NCBI GenBank assembly: GCA_963797635.1
Contig: CAWCPZ010000011.1
Coordinates: 496,001 to 560,000 of the forward strand
Reading direction: 5' to 3'
Length of the DNA: 64,000 bases
Origin: JAOUEA01 sp963797635
GTDB lineage: Bacteria > Actinomycetota > UBA4738 > HRBIN12
The notes beneath the pieces are model-generated. The model made no database searches. It was not told where the DNA came from and worked only from the letters and a program-made list of their open reading frames with translations. This document shows positions 33,574 to 41,312 of the stretch, piece by piece; positions within the stretch are counted from its first letter, which is position 1, and each line of letters opens with the position of its first letter. The position numbers were made by a program, and so were the translations under genes.

Positions 33574-33943
33574 GCACCCGCTCCACCGTCTGCAGCAGGG
33601 TGATGGGACTGAACGGCTTCGTGAAGTATTCGTCCGCGCCCATGCCGATCGCGCGTTCGCGGCCCTCTTCGCCGTCGGCCGTGACGATGATCACCTTCAC
33701 GCCGTCGGTGGCCGGGTCGGCCTTGATCTGCATCAGCACCTCGGCGCCGCTGGATCCGGGGATGTTCATGTCCAGGAAGACCAGGTCGGGCGGATCGGCC
33801 CGCACGCGGTCGAGCGCCGCCTGACCGTCAGCGGCTTCGTCGATCTCGAAGCCCTCGCCCTCGAGCACCAGGCGCATCGCCTCGCGCATCGTCGGATGAT
33901 CCTCGACGATGAGGATCTTCGCGTTCCCCAGCGTTCCGGCCAC
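33548..33943 (-). CDS. Single-domain (CheY-like) response regulator
   Basis: A 131-residue receiver domain only: acidic pair in ILIVEDHPTM, phospho-acceptor Asp in LVFLDMNIPGSSG (about residue 57), Thr in IIVTADGEEG and Lys in YFTKPFSP. It has no output domain, so it probably works by protein contact. It lies 12 nt downstream of ftsY on the same strand; the ftsY stop codon TAG forms part of its AGGAG site. Its 3' end overlaps the convergent kinase by 26 bp. Confidence 0.9.
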   Translation of the reverse strand: MAGTLGNAKILIVEDHPTMREAMRLVLEGEGFEIDEAADGQAALDRVRADPPDLVFLDMNIPGSSGAEVLMQIKADPATDGVKVIIVTADGEEGRERAIGMGADEYFTKPFSPITLLQTVERVLSSPPPAG

Positions 33944-33955
33944 CGTCGCAGGCTC

Positions 33956-35020
33956 CTAGCTCGAGAGCAGTCGTTCCGAGAACATCCGGGCCTCGAACGG
34001 CCGCAGGTCGTCGGCACCCTCGCCCACACCCACGAAGCGGACCGGGACGCCGAGCTCCTCGCGGACCGCCAGGACGATGCCGCCCTTGGCGGAACCGTCC
34101 AGCTTCGTGAGGACCACCCCGGTCACCTCGACCGCCTCGGTGAACGCCCTGGCCTGGGCGATGCCGTTCTGTCCGGTCTGGGCATCGAGCACCAGCAGGG
34201 TCTCGTCGACCTGGGCCCCCGCCTTCTCGATGACCCGCTTGACCTTGCCGAGTTCGTCCATCAACGGGGTCTTCGTGTGCAGACGACCCGCGGTGTCGAC
34301 GATCAACACGTCGGACCCGTGGGCGTGCGCCGACTTCACGGCGTCGAACGCGACCGCACCCGGATCGGCGCCGCGGTCCTGGCTCACGACGTTGGCTCCC
34401 GCTCGCTTGCCCCAGACCTCGAGCTGTTCGCCGGCGGCGGCGCGGAACGTGTCGGCGGCCGCCAGGGACACCTGCAGTCCTTCGGAGACCAGCCGCTTGG
34501 CCAGTTTGCCGATCGTGGTGGTCTTGCCGGCGCCGTTGACGCCCACCACCATGACCACGCCGGTGCGCCCCTTCGGCAGGTGGAGCGGCTCGTCCTGACC
34601 GAGGATGCTTTCGATCTCGGTGGCGAGCAGCTTCACGGGGTCGGTGCCGTGCGCGTAGTCGACCTTGACGCGCTGCACGAGGTCGGCCGAGGCGGTGGGG
34701 CCGACATCCGCCTTGATCAGCAGGTCTTCGAGTTCCTTCCACGTCTGCTCGCCGGCAGCGCCCTTGCTGAACAGCTCCTTGACCTTGGCGCCCAAGCCTT
34801 CTTTGCGGAACGTGCCGCCGGAGGCGCCGGTCTCGTGGGGGGCGGGCGCGTGCTTCTGTTTGGCGGCGTGATCGGGGAGGGGATCGCGGACGTGGCCCGG
34901 CCCGGTGTTCGGCGTCTTCGACCGGAGGTCGCGCATCTCGTCGCGCTCCCGTCCCTTGAGCACGAAGAACGCGACGACGGCGAGGAGGGCGAGCGCAGTG
35001 AAGATCGCGATGTACCACAT
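33956..35020 (-). CDS. ftsY: SRP receptor FtsY
   Basis: Membrane receptor GTPase for SRP. The 354-residue protein starts with one transmembrane anchor (residues 1-21) and a charged linker. The NG domain then has TWKELEDLLIKADVG, GVNGAGKTTTIGKLA, AADTFRAAAGEQLEVWGKR, VDTAGRLHTKTPLMDEL, VLDAQTGQNGI and TKLDGSAKGG. The ATG at 35020 is preceded by TAGCCT at 6 nt; the TAG of this box is the stop codon of smc. Confidence 0.96.
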   Translation of the reverse strand: MWYIAIFTALALLAVVAFFVLKGRERDEMRDLRSKTPNTGPGHVRDPLPDHAAKQKHAPAPHETGASGGTFRKEGLGAKVKELFSKGAAGEQTWKELEDLLIKADVGPTASADLVQRVKVDYAHGTDPVKLLATEIESILGQDEPLHLPKGRTGVVMVVGVNGAGKTTTIGKLAKRLVSEGLQVSLAAADTFRAAAGEQLEVWGKRAGANVVSQDRGADPGAVAFDAVKSAHAHGSDVLIVDTAGRLHTKTPLMDELGKVKRVIEKAGAQVDETLLVLDAQTGQNGIAQARAFTEAVEVTGVVLTKLDGSAKGGIVLAVREELGVPVRFVGVGEGADDLRPFEARMFSERLLSS

Positions 35021-35026
35021 GGGCGC

Positions 35027-35032
35027 AGGCTA
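35027..35032 (-). promoter_or_regulatory. -10 box TAGCCT before ftsY, containing the smc stop codon
   Basis: On the minus strand the smc stop TAG plus CCT forms TAGCCT, followed by GCGCCC and the ftsY ATG. The spacing fits a leaderless promoter. Confidence 0.5.
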
Positions 35033-38000
35033 GCCGACCGGCTCAGCTTCCGGCACGTCGAGCGGTGCCGGGGCGACCTCGTCCGCCGCTTCGTCCGTGG
35101 CGTCGGGGACCTCCGTGGTGACCTCGCCCTCGAGGCGCGCGTCGGACTCGATCGAGGTGGTCTGATCCAGGCGCTGGCCCACCACCTTCGTGGTGCCGTC
35201 CTTGTTGAGCGAGATGCCGTACATCATGCCGGCGATCTCCATCGTGCGCTTCTGGTGGGTGACGATCAGCACCTGGGACTCCCGCGCGAACCCTTCGGTC
35301 AGGCGGAGGAACCGGTGCAGGTTCACGTCGTCGAGCGCGGGTTCGACCTCGTCCATCAGGTAGAAGGGCGAGGGTCGCGCCGTGAAGATCGCGAACAGGA
35401 AGGCCATGGCGGTGAGCGAGCGTTCGCCGCCGGAGAGCAGGCTGATGCGCCTCACGCGCTTGCGACCGGGGCTGGCCTCGATCTCGATGCCGCTGGTGAG
35501 GGGCTCGGCCGGATCGGTGAGCACGAGGCGTCCGTCGCCGCCCGGGAACAGCTCCTTGATCAGGCGCTCGAACTGCATCGCCACGTCGCGGTAGGCGGTG
35601 GTGAACGTCTCGGTGATCTCACGGTCCACCTGGACGACGACCTCGAGCAGGTCGCGGCGGGCCTTCTTCACATCGTCGAGTTCGCGCTGCATGAAGTCGT
35701 GCCGCTCCTGCATCGACTCGAGCTCTCCGGTGGCCAGCAGGTTGACCCGCCCGAGCAGCCCGAGCCGGCGCTGGACCAGCTCGGAGCGCTTCTCGAGCGT
35801 CTCGACGGTGTCCTCCTCGGTGATCGTGGCCAGGAGCTCCTGCGGATCGGCCATGTGCCCTTCGGTGATGAGGCGCTCCGCTTCGCGGATCCGTCGCTCG
35901 ATGTCGCCACGCACCCGATCCTGTTCCTCGTAGGTCTCGCGGAGCCGGTCGAGGTCGGTGGACGCGTCACGCCATGCCTTGTTGATCTCGGCCTCGGCCT
36001 CGGCGGCGAGGCGCTCGGCCTCGGCGGCCGCGTCCCTGGCAGCGGTCGCCACGGTGGCGGCCTCCTCCGCTGCGGCGACGGCGGCTTCGGCGTCGGCGCG
36101 CGTGGTCTCGGCGGTCTCGACCTCGAGCCGCAGCTGCACCGGGTCGTGGGCGGCGAGTTCCTCCCGCTCGGTGCGGAGCTGGGCGAGGCGCGTGTCATGG
36201 CTGGCGCGGTCGCGGCGCAGGGTCTCGACCGCGACGCGGGCCGACACCGGCGGCTGGGGCAGCGCGGGCATGTCGGGCATGTCCTCGGAGGAGACCGGGC
36301 CGATCGCCACCAATCGCTCACGGGAGACGGCGACGGCCTCATCCAATGCCGTCAGGCGCTGCTGGTGCAGCTCCGCTTCCTTGCGCAGACCGCTCAGGTC
36401 GCGCTCCAGCAACCCGAGGCGCTCGGCGACGGCGGTGATCTCGCTGTCGGCGCCCTCGATCTGTTCGCGCAGGAAGTCGACCTCGCCGCCGATCTCGTCG
36501 AGGCGCGCCTTCTTGGGGTTGAGGTTGTTGAGGGTCGCCGACAGGTCGTGCGCGAGCACCTGGAGCTCGGCGCGGATCTCGCGGGCGCGAGCGTCGGCTT
36601 CCTTGGCGGTGTGGATCACGGCCGGGCCGACGAGCACCCCTTCGGGCGTGACGAACGAGGCGGTTCGATGCTCGGCCTGCTTGGCCGCGGCCTCCTCCAC
36701 CGAGGACGCGAGGTAGACGTCGCGCAGCACCGTGGAGACGATGCCGCGCGCGGCGGGTTCGGCCTCGACCTCGCTGAGGAGCTTGCGCTCGTCCTTGAGA
36801 CCGATCGGCACGGGTCCGCCCGATGCGATCGCCAAGATGGCCCCGTCGCCCTCAGGGGCATCGGCGAGCGCGCCCTCGGCCTCGGCGTAGACCACGGCGT
36901 CCGCCAGCGGCCCCAGCGCAGCGACCAGGGCTCGCGCCAGGCCGGGCTCGACCTTCACCAGATCCTTCAGCAGCCCGAGCGCCCGGCCTTTGTGGTGCTT
37001 GAGGAACCGCGACCCCGCGGTCTCCTCGATGTCCTGGCGGCGAGCCTCCAACAGGTCGCGACGGTTCTCATGCCGGCGGCGGATGTCTTCGAGCTCTTCG
37101 ATCTTGTCGACCAGGGTGCGACGCTCGGCTTCGAGCTGCGAACGCTTCTCGTTCATGGGCGCGGAGGCGTCGTCGAAGGTCTCGATCTCGGCCTCGAGGC
37201 CATCGCGTTCGGCCTCGACCTCGGCGATGCGCTCGCGCGCGGTGGTGAGGGACTCGGCGAGCCGCTCACGTTCGCGCTCGCTGGCGGCGACCGACCGTTC
37301 GAGCGCTTGGACCTCGGCGCGACGACCGGCGGCATCCTCGCCGATCCGTCGACGGACCTCCTCGATCCGGCGCCGCTCCTCCTCGGCTTCGCGGAACCCG
37401 TTCTCGGCTTCGTCGAGCTCGCGCTCTCGCAGCTCGAGTTCGGCGATCACGCGAGCGAGCTCGGCCTCCACCCGCGAGAGCTCGGCATCGACGGTGTCGA
37501 GGCGGGCGGCGCGACCCGCCTGCGAAGCCAGCTCCTGGCGTGCGGTGGTCTCCCCCGCGACGGCGGCGCGGAACCCCAGTTCGGCACGAGAGCGATCGAA
37601 CATGATCTGACGGAACGCCTGCTCGGCGTCAGCGAGGGCGCGCGAAGCGGTGGCGCGAGCGTCCGCGGCGGTCAGGACCTCGCCGTCGAGCGCATCGAGC
37701 CGCTCGCGGGCCTTCGTGCGCCGGTCGAGCCCTTCGTCCCATCCGCCCTGGCGGCGGTCCTTCTCGCGGAGCAACGCGCGCAGACGTGCGGCCGCGAGCT
37801 TGCGCGACAGGGTCTCGGCCTCGGCGGTGAGCTTCTCGTGCTTGACCGCCATCTCGGCCTGCTGCTGCAACGGCTTCAACTGGCGCCGGAGCTCGGAGAG
37901 CACGTCGGCCAGGCGCAGCAGGTCCTGGTCGAGTCCGGCGAGCTTGCGCTCGGCCCGCTCCTTGCGACGCCGGTGCTTGGCGATGCCGGCGGCTTCCTCG

Positions 38001-38482
38001 ATGTACTTGCGCCGCTCCTCGGGTTTGGCGTTGAGGACCTCTTCGAGCTGGCCCTGGCCCACCACCGTGTGGAGGGCGCGGCCGATGCCCGTCTCGCTCA
38101 GGAGCTCCTGGACGTCGAGCAGACGGACGTTCTGGCCGTTGATGCGGTACTCGGATTCGCCGCTGCGGAAGATCGTGCGCGAGACCTCGATCTCGCTCAT
38201 CGGCACGGGGATCTTGCCCTCGCCGTTGTCGATCACGAGCTTGACCTCGGCCATGCCGAGCGCCGGACGCGAAGGGGTGCCGGCGAAGATCACATCGGCC
38301 ATGGCGCCGCCACGCAAGGCGCGGGCACCCTGTTCGCCCAGGACCCAGCTGATCGCGTCGACCAGGTTGGACTTGCCGGAGCCGTTGGGCCCCACGATGA
38401 CGGAGACGCCCGGGATGAATTCCAGGACCGTCTTGTCCGCGAAGCTCTTGAACCCGCGGATCGTGATCGAGCGGAGGAACAC
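35030..38482 (-). CDS. smc: Chromosome segregation protein SMC
   Basis: Condensin ATPase of 1150 residues. The N-terminal head has MFLRSITIRGFKSFADKTVLEF and Walker A GPNGSGKSNLVDAISWVLGEQGARALRG. Long coiled coils flank a hinge near residues 490-630, with GLLKDLVKVEPGLARALVAALGPLADAVV. The C-terminal head has the signature RISLLSGGERSLTAMAFLFAIF and Walker B FYLMDEVEPALDDVN. The last 45 residues are acidic (TDEAADEVAPAPLDVPEAEPVG). The GTG start has TAGCAT 6 nt upstream. The long intact frame shows the sequence is accurate over at least this 3.4 kb. Confidence 0.97.
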   Translation of the reverse strand: MFLRSITIRGFKSFADKTVLEFIPGVSVIVGPNGSGKSNLVDAISWVLGEQGARALRGGAMADVIFAGTPSRPALGMAEVKLVIDNGEGKIPVPMSEIEVSRTIFRSGESEYRINGQNVRLLDVQELLSETGIGRALHTVVGQGQLEEVLNAKPEERRKYIEEAAGIAKHRRRKERAERKLAGLDQDLLRLADVLSELRRQLKPLQQQAEMAVKHEKLTAEAETLSRKLAAARLRALLREKDRRQGGWDEGLDRRTKARERLDALDGEVLTAADARATASRALADAEQAFRQIMFDRSRAELGFRAAVAGETTARQELASQAGRAARLDTVDAELSRVEAELARVIAELELRERELDEAENGFREAEEERRRIEEVRRRIGEDAAGRRAEVQALERSVAASERERERLAESLTTARERIAEVEAERDGLEAEIETFDDASAPMNEKRSQLEAERRTLVDKIEELEDIRRRHENRRDLLEARRQDIEETAGSRFLKHHKGRALGLLKDLVKVEPGLARALVAALGPLADAVVYAEAEGALADAPEGDGAILAIASGGPVPIGLKDERKLLSEVEAEPAARGIVSTVLRDVYLASSVEEAAAKQAEHRTASFVTPEGVLVGPAVIHTAKEADARAREIRAELQVLAHDLSATLNNLNPKKARLDEIGGEVDFLREQIEGADSEITAVAERLGLLERDLSGLRKEAELHQQRLTALDEAVAVSRERLVAIGPVSSEDMPDMPALPQPPVSARVAVETLRRDRASHDTRLAQLRTEREELAAHDPVQLRLEVETAETTRADAEAAVAAAEEAATVATAARDAAAEAERLAAEAEAEINKAWRDASTDLDRLRETYEEQDRVRGDIERRIREAERLITEGHMADPQELLATITEEDTVETLEKRSELVQRRLGLLGRVNLLATGELESMQERHDFMQRELDDVKKARRDLLEVVVQVDREITETFTTAYRDVAMQFERLIKELFPGGDGRLVLTDPAEPLTSGIEIEASPGRKRVRRISLLSGGERSLTAMAFLFAIFTARPSPFYLMDEVEPALDDVNLHRFLRLTEGFARESQVLIVTHQKRTMEIAGMMYGISLNKDGTTKVVGQRLDQTTSIESDARLEGEVTTEVPDATDEAADEVAPAPLDVPEAEPVG

Positions 38483-38488
38483 GGGCGG

Positions 38489-38494
38489 ATGCTA
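38489..38494 (-). promoter_or_regulatory. -10 box TAGCAT before smc, containing the upstream stop codon
   Basis: TAGCAT on the minus strand lies 6 nt before the smc GTG. Its first three bases are the TAG stop of the 37-codon frame ending at 38492. Confidence 0.5.
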
Positions 38495-38605
38495 ACAGGG
38501 ATGTGATTCGCTTTCCCGGAGCGCGGCCGCCAGGATCCGATCGAGCGCCTCGAGCGCCGTCCGGTCGCTCTCGCCTTCCACGAGCACGATGACGGGAACC
38601 CTCAT
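38492..38605 (-). CDS. 37-residue TOPRIM-like remnant
   Basis: Short frame starting at the ATG that overlaps the acyP stop (ATGA). It reads MRVPVIVLVEGESDRTALEALD and stops after 37 residues. VIVLVEGESDRTALEAL is the beta-strand and Glu loop at the start of TOPRIM domains (about 100 residues and more); in other actinobacteria such proteins are about 200 residues. Here only the first motif is left. It may be a decayed gene or a small protein kept because its stop codon forms the smc promoter. Function unknown. Confidence 0.5.
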   Translation of the reverse strand: MRVPVIVLVEGESDRTALEALDRILAAALRESESHPC

Positions 38606-38880
38606 CGGGTGACCCGGAACCCGTGTTCGCCGGTGAGCTCGTCCTCCTGCACGTCCACCCGGTCGACATGCGCGTGTGGCGGACCTTCCCGGCACCACGC
38701 CAGCATCCGATCGATCGCCACGGACGAACCTTCGAACTCTGCCTCGACCCTGCCGTCGAGCGCGTTCCGGACCCAGCCCGCGAGCCCGAGCTCGCGCGCG
38801 AGCTCGACGCAGCCGGCGCGGAAGAACACCCCCTGCACCCGCCCTTCGATCGAGACGTGGACGCGTCGCATCCCCTGCAT
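38602..38880 (-). CDS. acyP: Acylphosphatase
   Basis: Hydrolyses acyl phosphates. The 92-residue protein (or 89 if the ATG at 38871 is used) has the family signature VHVSIEGRVQGVFFRAG, with the catalytic Arg in VFFR, and GWVRNALDGRVEAEFEG, with the catalytic Asn in VRNA. It precedes smc, as in mycobacteria. The start at 38880 follows a TATCGC box by 12 nt; the ATG at 38871 has AGGAAG at 9 nt. The choice is open. Confidence 0.9.
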   Translation of the reverse strand: MQGMRRVHVSIEGRVQGVFFRAGCVELARELGLAGWVRNALDGRVEAEFEGSSVAIDRMLAWCREGPPHAHVDRVDVQEDELTGEHGFRVTR

Positions 38881-38892
38881 CTTCCTAGCCTG

Positions 38893-38902
38893 GCGATAGG
38901 CT
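38893..38902. promoter_or_regulatory. Overlapping divergent -10 boxes (pncA and acyP)
   Basis: GCGATAGGCT contains TAGGCT (38897-38902, plus strand, 7 nt before the pncA ATG) and TATCGC (38893-38898, minus strand, 12 nt before acyP). They share the two bases TA. The plus box is strong, the minus box weaker. Confidence 0.45.
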
Positions 38903-38909
38903 CGGGCGC

Positions 38910-39497
38910 ATGTTGCGCTACGACCCCACGACCGCCCTCATCGTGGTCGACGTGCAGAACGACTTCGCCGACCCGGCGGGGAGCCTCAGCGTCCGCGAAG
39001 GCCACGTGATCGTGCCCGTGGTGAACGCCGAGATCTCCAAGGCGGTGGCGGGCGGCACCTCCGTGCTCTACACGCAGGACTGGCATCCCGAGCACACCCC
39101 GCACTTCGCCCAGGACGGTGGGATCTGGCCGGTGCACTGCGTGCAGGAGACCTGGGGAGCCGCCTTCCATCCGGACCTGGACGTCGAGAGCGGCCAGGTG
39201 GTCCGCAAGGGGGTGGACGGGCGCGACGGGTACTCGGCGTTCAGCGTGCGCGACCCCGAGAGCGGCGAGGTGGACGACACGGTGCTGCACGAGATGCTGC
39301 AGGCCGACGGCACCGAACGGCTGGTGATCTGCGGGCTGGCCACCGACTACTGCGTCCTGGAAACCGTGCTCGACGCGCGGATGCGCGGCTACCCCGTGCA
39401 GGTGATCGGGAGCGGGAGCCGCCCGGTCGACCGGGAGCCCGGCGACGGCGACCGCGCGCTCGCGCGCATGCGGGACGCCGGCGCCGACGTCCTCTGA
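38910..39497 (+). CDS. pncA: Nicotinamidase/pyrazinamidase-like isochorismatase-fold enzyme
   Basis: Deamidates nicotinamide to nicotinic acid in NAD salvage. The 195-residue protein has the catalytic Asp in LIVVDVQNDFADPAGSL, metal ligands in TQDWHPEHTPHFAQ (Asp, His, His), Lys in VVRKGVDGRDGYSAF and nucleophile Cys in ICGLATDYCVLETVLDA. All catalytic positions are present. Leaderless start: TAGGCT 7 nt upstream. It is a single plus-strand gene inserted between acyP and mutM. Confidence 0.9.
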   Translation: MLRYDPTTALIVVDVQNDFADPAGSLSVREGHVIVPVVNAEISKAVAGGTSVLYTQDWHPEHTPHFAQDGGIWPVHCVQETWGAAFHPDLDVESGQVVRKGVDGRDGYSAFSVRDPESGEVDDTVLHEMLQADGTERLVICGLATDYCVLETVLDARMRGYPVQVIGSGSRPVDREPGDGDRALARMRDAGADVL

Positions 39498-39505
39498 ACC
39501 CCCGC

Positions 39506-39524
39506 CTAGTCTGACTCAGACTAG
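39506..39524. repeat. Perfect 19-bp inverted repeat between pncA and mutM
   Basis: CTAGTCTGA and TCAGACTAG flank a central C. It lies in the 23-bp gap between the convergent stop codons, and its right end includes the mutM stop TAG. It could fold as a hairpin on either transcript and serve as a bidirectional terminator, though no T-tract follows, or it may be an operator. Confidence 0.5.
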
Positions 39525-40363
39525 CTCTGGCACTGTGGGCAGTAGAACGAGTTCCGCTGGCTGATCTTGACGGTTTCGATCGGCGTGCGGCAGCGGCGGC
39601 ACGGCATGCCGGCCCGTCCGTAGACCTTCAGCTCGGCGCCGTACTCCCCCGGCTTGCCGAACAGATCGACGTAGGCCTCGTCCTCCAGGGTGGTGCCCCG
39701 CAGCTTGATCGCCTCCTGCAGGATCTCCTGGATCGCGCGGTACAGCCGGCGCACCTCCTGAGAGCTGAGCGTGTCGCTCATGCGGTCGAACCGGAGCCCG
39801 GCGTGGAACAGCACCTCGTCGGAGTAGATGTTGCCCAGGCCGCTGATGAACTTCTGGTCCATGAGCAGCGGCTTCATCTTGGCCCCGCGCTGGGCCAGCA
39901 GGTACTGGAAGGTCGGCCAGGTGAACACCTGGTCGAGCGGGTCGATCGCCAGGTGCTGGAGCTCCTTCACCTTCCCGAGATCGTCGGCGCTGCTCACGAA
40001 GAGTTCGCCGAAGGTGCGCGGATCGATGAACCGGAGGTCGCCGCCCTGCTGGAACGTGAAGACCACATGGGTGTGGGGGGCCATCGCCACGCGGCCCGTC
40101 CCCCGGAAGAACCGGCCGCTCATGCCGAAGTGCGCCACCAGCACGTCGCCGGAATCGAGCGTGAGCATCAGGTACTTGCCGCGGCGCTCGATCTTGGCCA
40201 CCTTGCGCCCGGTGAGGCGCGAGGTGAACTCCTTCCGCGTCTTGTGACGGCGGATCACCCGCATGGCGTTCTTGGAGTTCTTGACCTCGACCGTCTTGAT
40301 GCGCCGGCCGATGACGTCCTTCTCCATGTCCCGGCGCATCACCTCGACCTCGGGTAGCTCCAC
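39521..40363 (-). CDS. mutM: Formamidopyrimidine-DNA glycosylase-like (Fpg/MutM), N-terminal Pro absent
   Basis: Removes oxidised purines (8-oxoG, FaPy). The 280-residue protein has the H2TH region (KFISGLGNIYSDEVLFHAGL) and the C-terminal zinc finger with four Cys (CRRC ... CPQC), plus YGRAGMPCRRCRTPI. The N-terminus reads M-E-L-P-E-V-E from a GTG start 2 nt after the rnc stop, whereas Fpg normally reads M-P-E-L-P-E-V-E and uses the exposed Pro as nucleophile. No codon for that Pro precedes the Glu here. The beta-elimination Lys is plausibly in RRGKYLMLTL (about residue 62). Position between rnc and acyP matches Rv2924c. Confidence 0.9.
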   Translation of the reverse strand: MELPEVEVMRRDMEKDVIGRRIKTVEVKNSKNAMRVIRRHKTRKEFTSRLTGRKVAKIERRGKYLMLTLDSGDVLVAHFGMSGRFFRGTGRVAMAPHTHVVFTFQQGGDLRFIDPRTFGELFVSSADDLGKVKELQHLAIDPLDQVFTWPTFQYLLAQRGAKMKPLLMDQKFISGLGNIYSDEVLFHAGLRFDRMSDTLSSQEVRRLYRAIQEILQEAIKLRGTTLEDEAYVDLFGKPGEYGAELKVYGRAGMPCRRCRTPIETVKISQRNSFYCPQCQS

Positions 40364-40365
40364 CT

Positions 40366-41094
40366 TCAGTCCCCCCCGTCCCCGCGTTCGGCGAGCCGTT
40401 GCGAGATGCGCGTGTACGCCTCCCGTGCTGCTTGCTGCTCGGCTTCCTTCTTGGAGCGGCCGATCCCCGTGCCCATCGGTTCCCCGCCCAGATGCACCGT
40501 GGCGGTGAATTCCTTCTCGTGGTCGGGACCGCGTTCCTCCAGCCGGTACTCGGGCATGGCCCGCAACTCCTGGGACGCGAGTTCCTGCAGGATCGTCTTG
40601 TAGTCCCGGTCGCCCTCGCCGCGGACGTAGGCCTCCATCCGCGGGCGGAACAGCCGTTCGATCAGCTCGGTGGCCACGCCCAGCCCCAGGTCGAGGTAGA
40701 CGGCGCCGAAGACGGCTTCCAGCGCGTCGGCCAGGATGCTGGACTTGTCGCGGCCACCGCTCTGCTCCTCGCCCTTGCCCAGCAACACGAGCTGACCCAG
40801 ATCGAGCTGACGGGCGACGTCGGCCAGGGCCGACATGTTCACGATGGCCGCCCGGAGCTTGGCCAAGGATCCTTCGGGGAGCTCGGGGTAGGACCGGTAG
40901 GCCATGTCGGTGACGACCACGCCCAGGACCGAATCGCCGAGGAACTCGAGCCGCTCGTTCGTGACCGTCAGGCCGCGTTCGAACGCGTAGGACCGATGCG
41001 TCAGCGCGGCTTCGCGCAGGGCAGCGTCACCGAACTCGACACCGAGGGCGTGGTCGAGGGCGTCGGGAGCGGCCTGCACGTGGGCGTCGGCCAC
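40366..41094 (-). CDS. rnc: Ribonuclease III
   Basis: Double-strand-specific endoribonuclease for rRNA maturation. The 242-residue protein has the catalytic signature TNERLEFLGDSVLGVVVTDM and the second acidic motif SSILADALEAVFGAVYLDLG. A C-terminal dsRBD follows (DYKTILQELASQELRAMPEYRLEERGPDHEKEF and GIGRSKKEAEQQAAREAY). GTG start at 41094; longer in-frame extensions would run into rpmF. It lies 5 nt after rpmF and 2 nt before mutM. Confidence 0.96.
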   Translation of the reverse strand: MADAHVQAAPDALDHALGVEFGDAALREAALTHRSYAFERGLTVTNERLEFLGDSVLGVVVTDMAYRSYPELPEGSLAKLRAAIVNMSALADVARQLDLGQLVLLGKGEEQSGGRDKSSILADALEAVFGAVYLDLGLGVATELIERLFRPRMEAYVRGEGDRDYKTILQELASQELRAMPEYRLEERGPDHEKEFTATVHLGGEPMGTGIGRSKKEAEQQAAREAYTRISQRLAERGDGGD

Positions 41095-41099
41095 GTGCG

Positions 41100-41276
41100 T
41101 TATTCGACCTCGACCGCCTGCCGGCCCGCGTAGTACCCGCAGTTGCCGCAGACCCGGTGCGAGAGCTTGGGCTGCTTGCACTGGGGGCATTCGGCGAACG
41201 CGGGTGCGGTCGCCTTCCAGTTGGCGGCGCGCTTGTCGCCGCGGGACTTGCTCTGCTTCTTCTTCGGTACGGCCAT
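41100..41276 (-). CDS. rpmF: Ribosomal protein bL32
   Basis: A 58-residue protein beginning MAVPKKKQSKSRGDKRAANWK, with the zinc-binding CPQC and CGNC pairs and C-terminal YYAGRQAVEVE. This is the Cys-containing (zinc, C+) form of L32. It lies between yceD and rnc, the conserved bacterial order. Confidence 0.96.
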   Translation of the reverse strand: MAVPKKKQSKSRGDKRAANWKATAPAFAECPQCKQPKLSHRVCGNCGYYAGRQAVEVE

Positions 41277-41312
41277 CGGTGTCGATCCCTTCCGTCGGTG
41301 CGGGGATGTCGG

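Noticed and set aside
33896..38506. Open frame of about 1536 codons on the plus strand opposite smc and ftsY
   Set aside because: It is antisense to two clear genes, has Leu/Gly/His/Arg-rich composition without motifs, and arises from high GC at third positions. Smc and FtsY explain the DNA fully.
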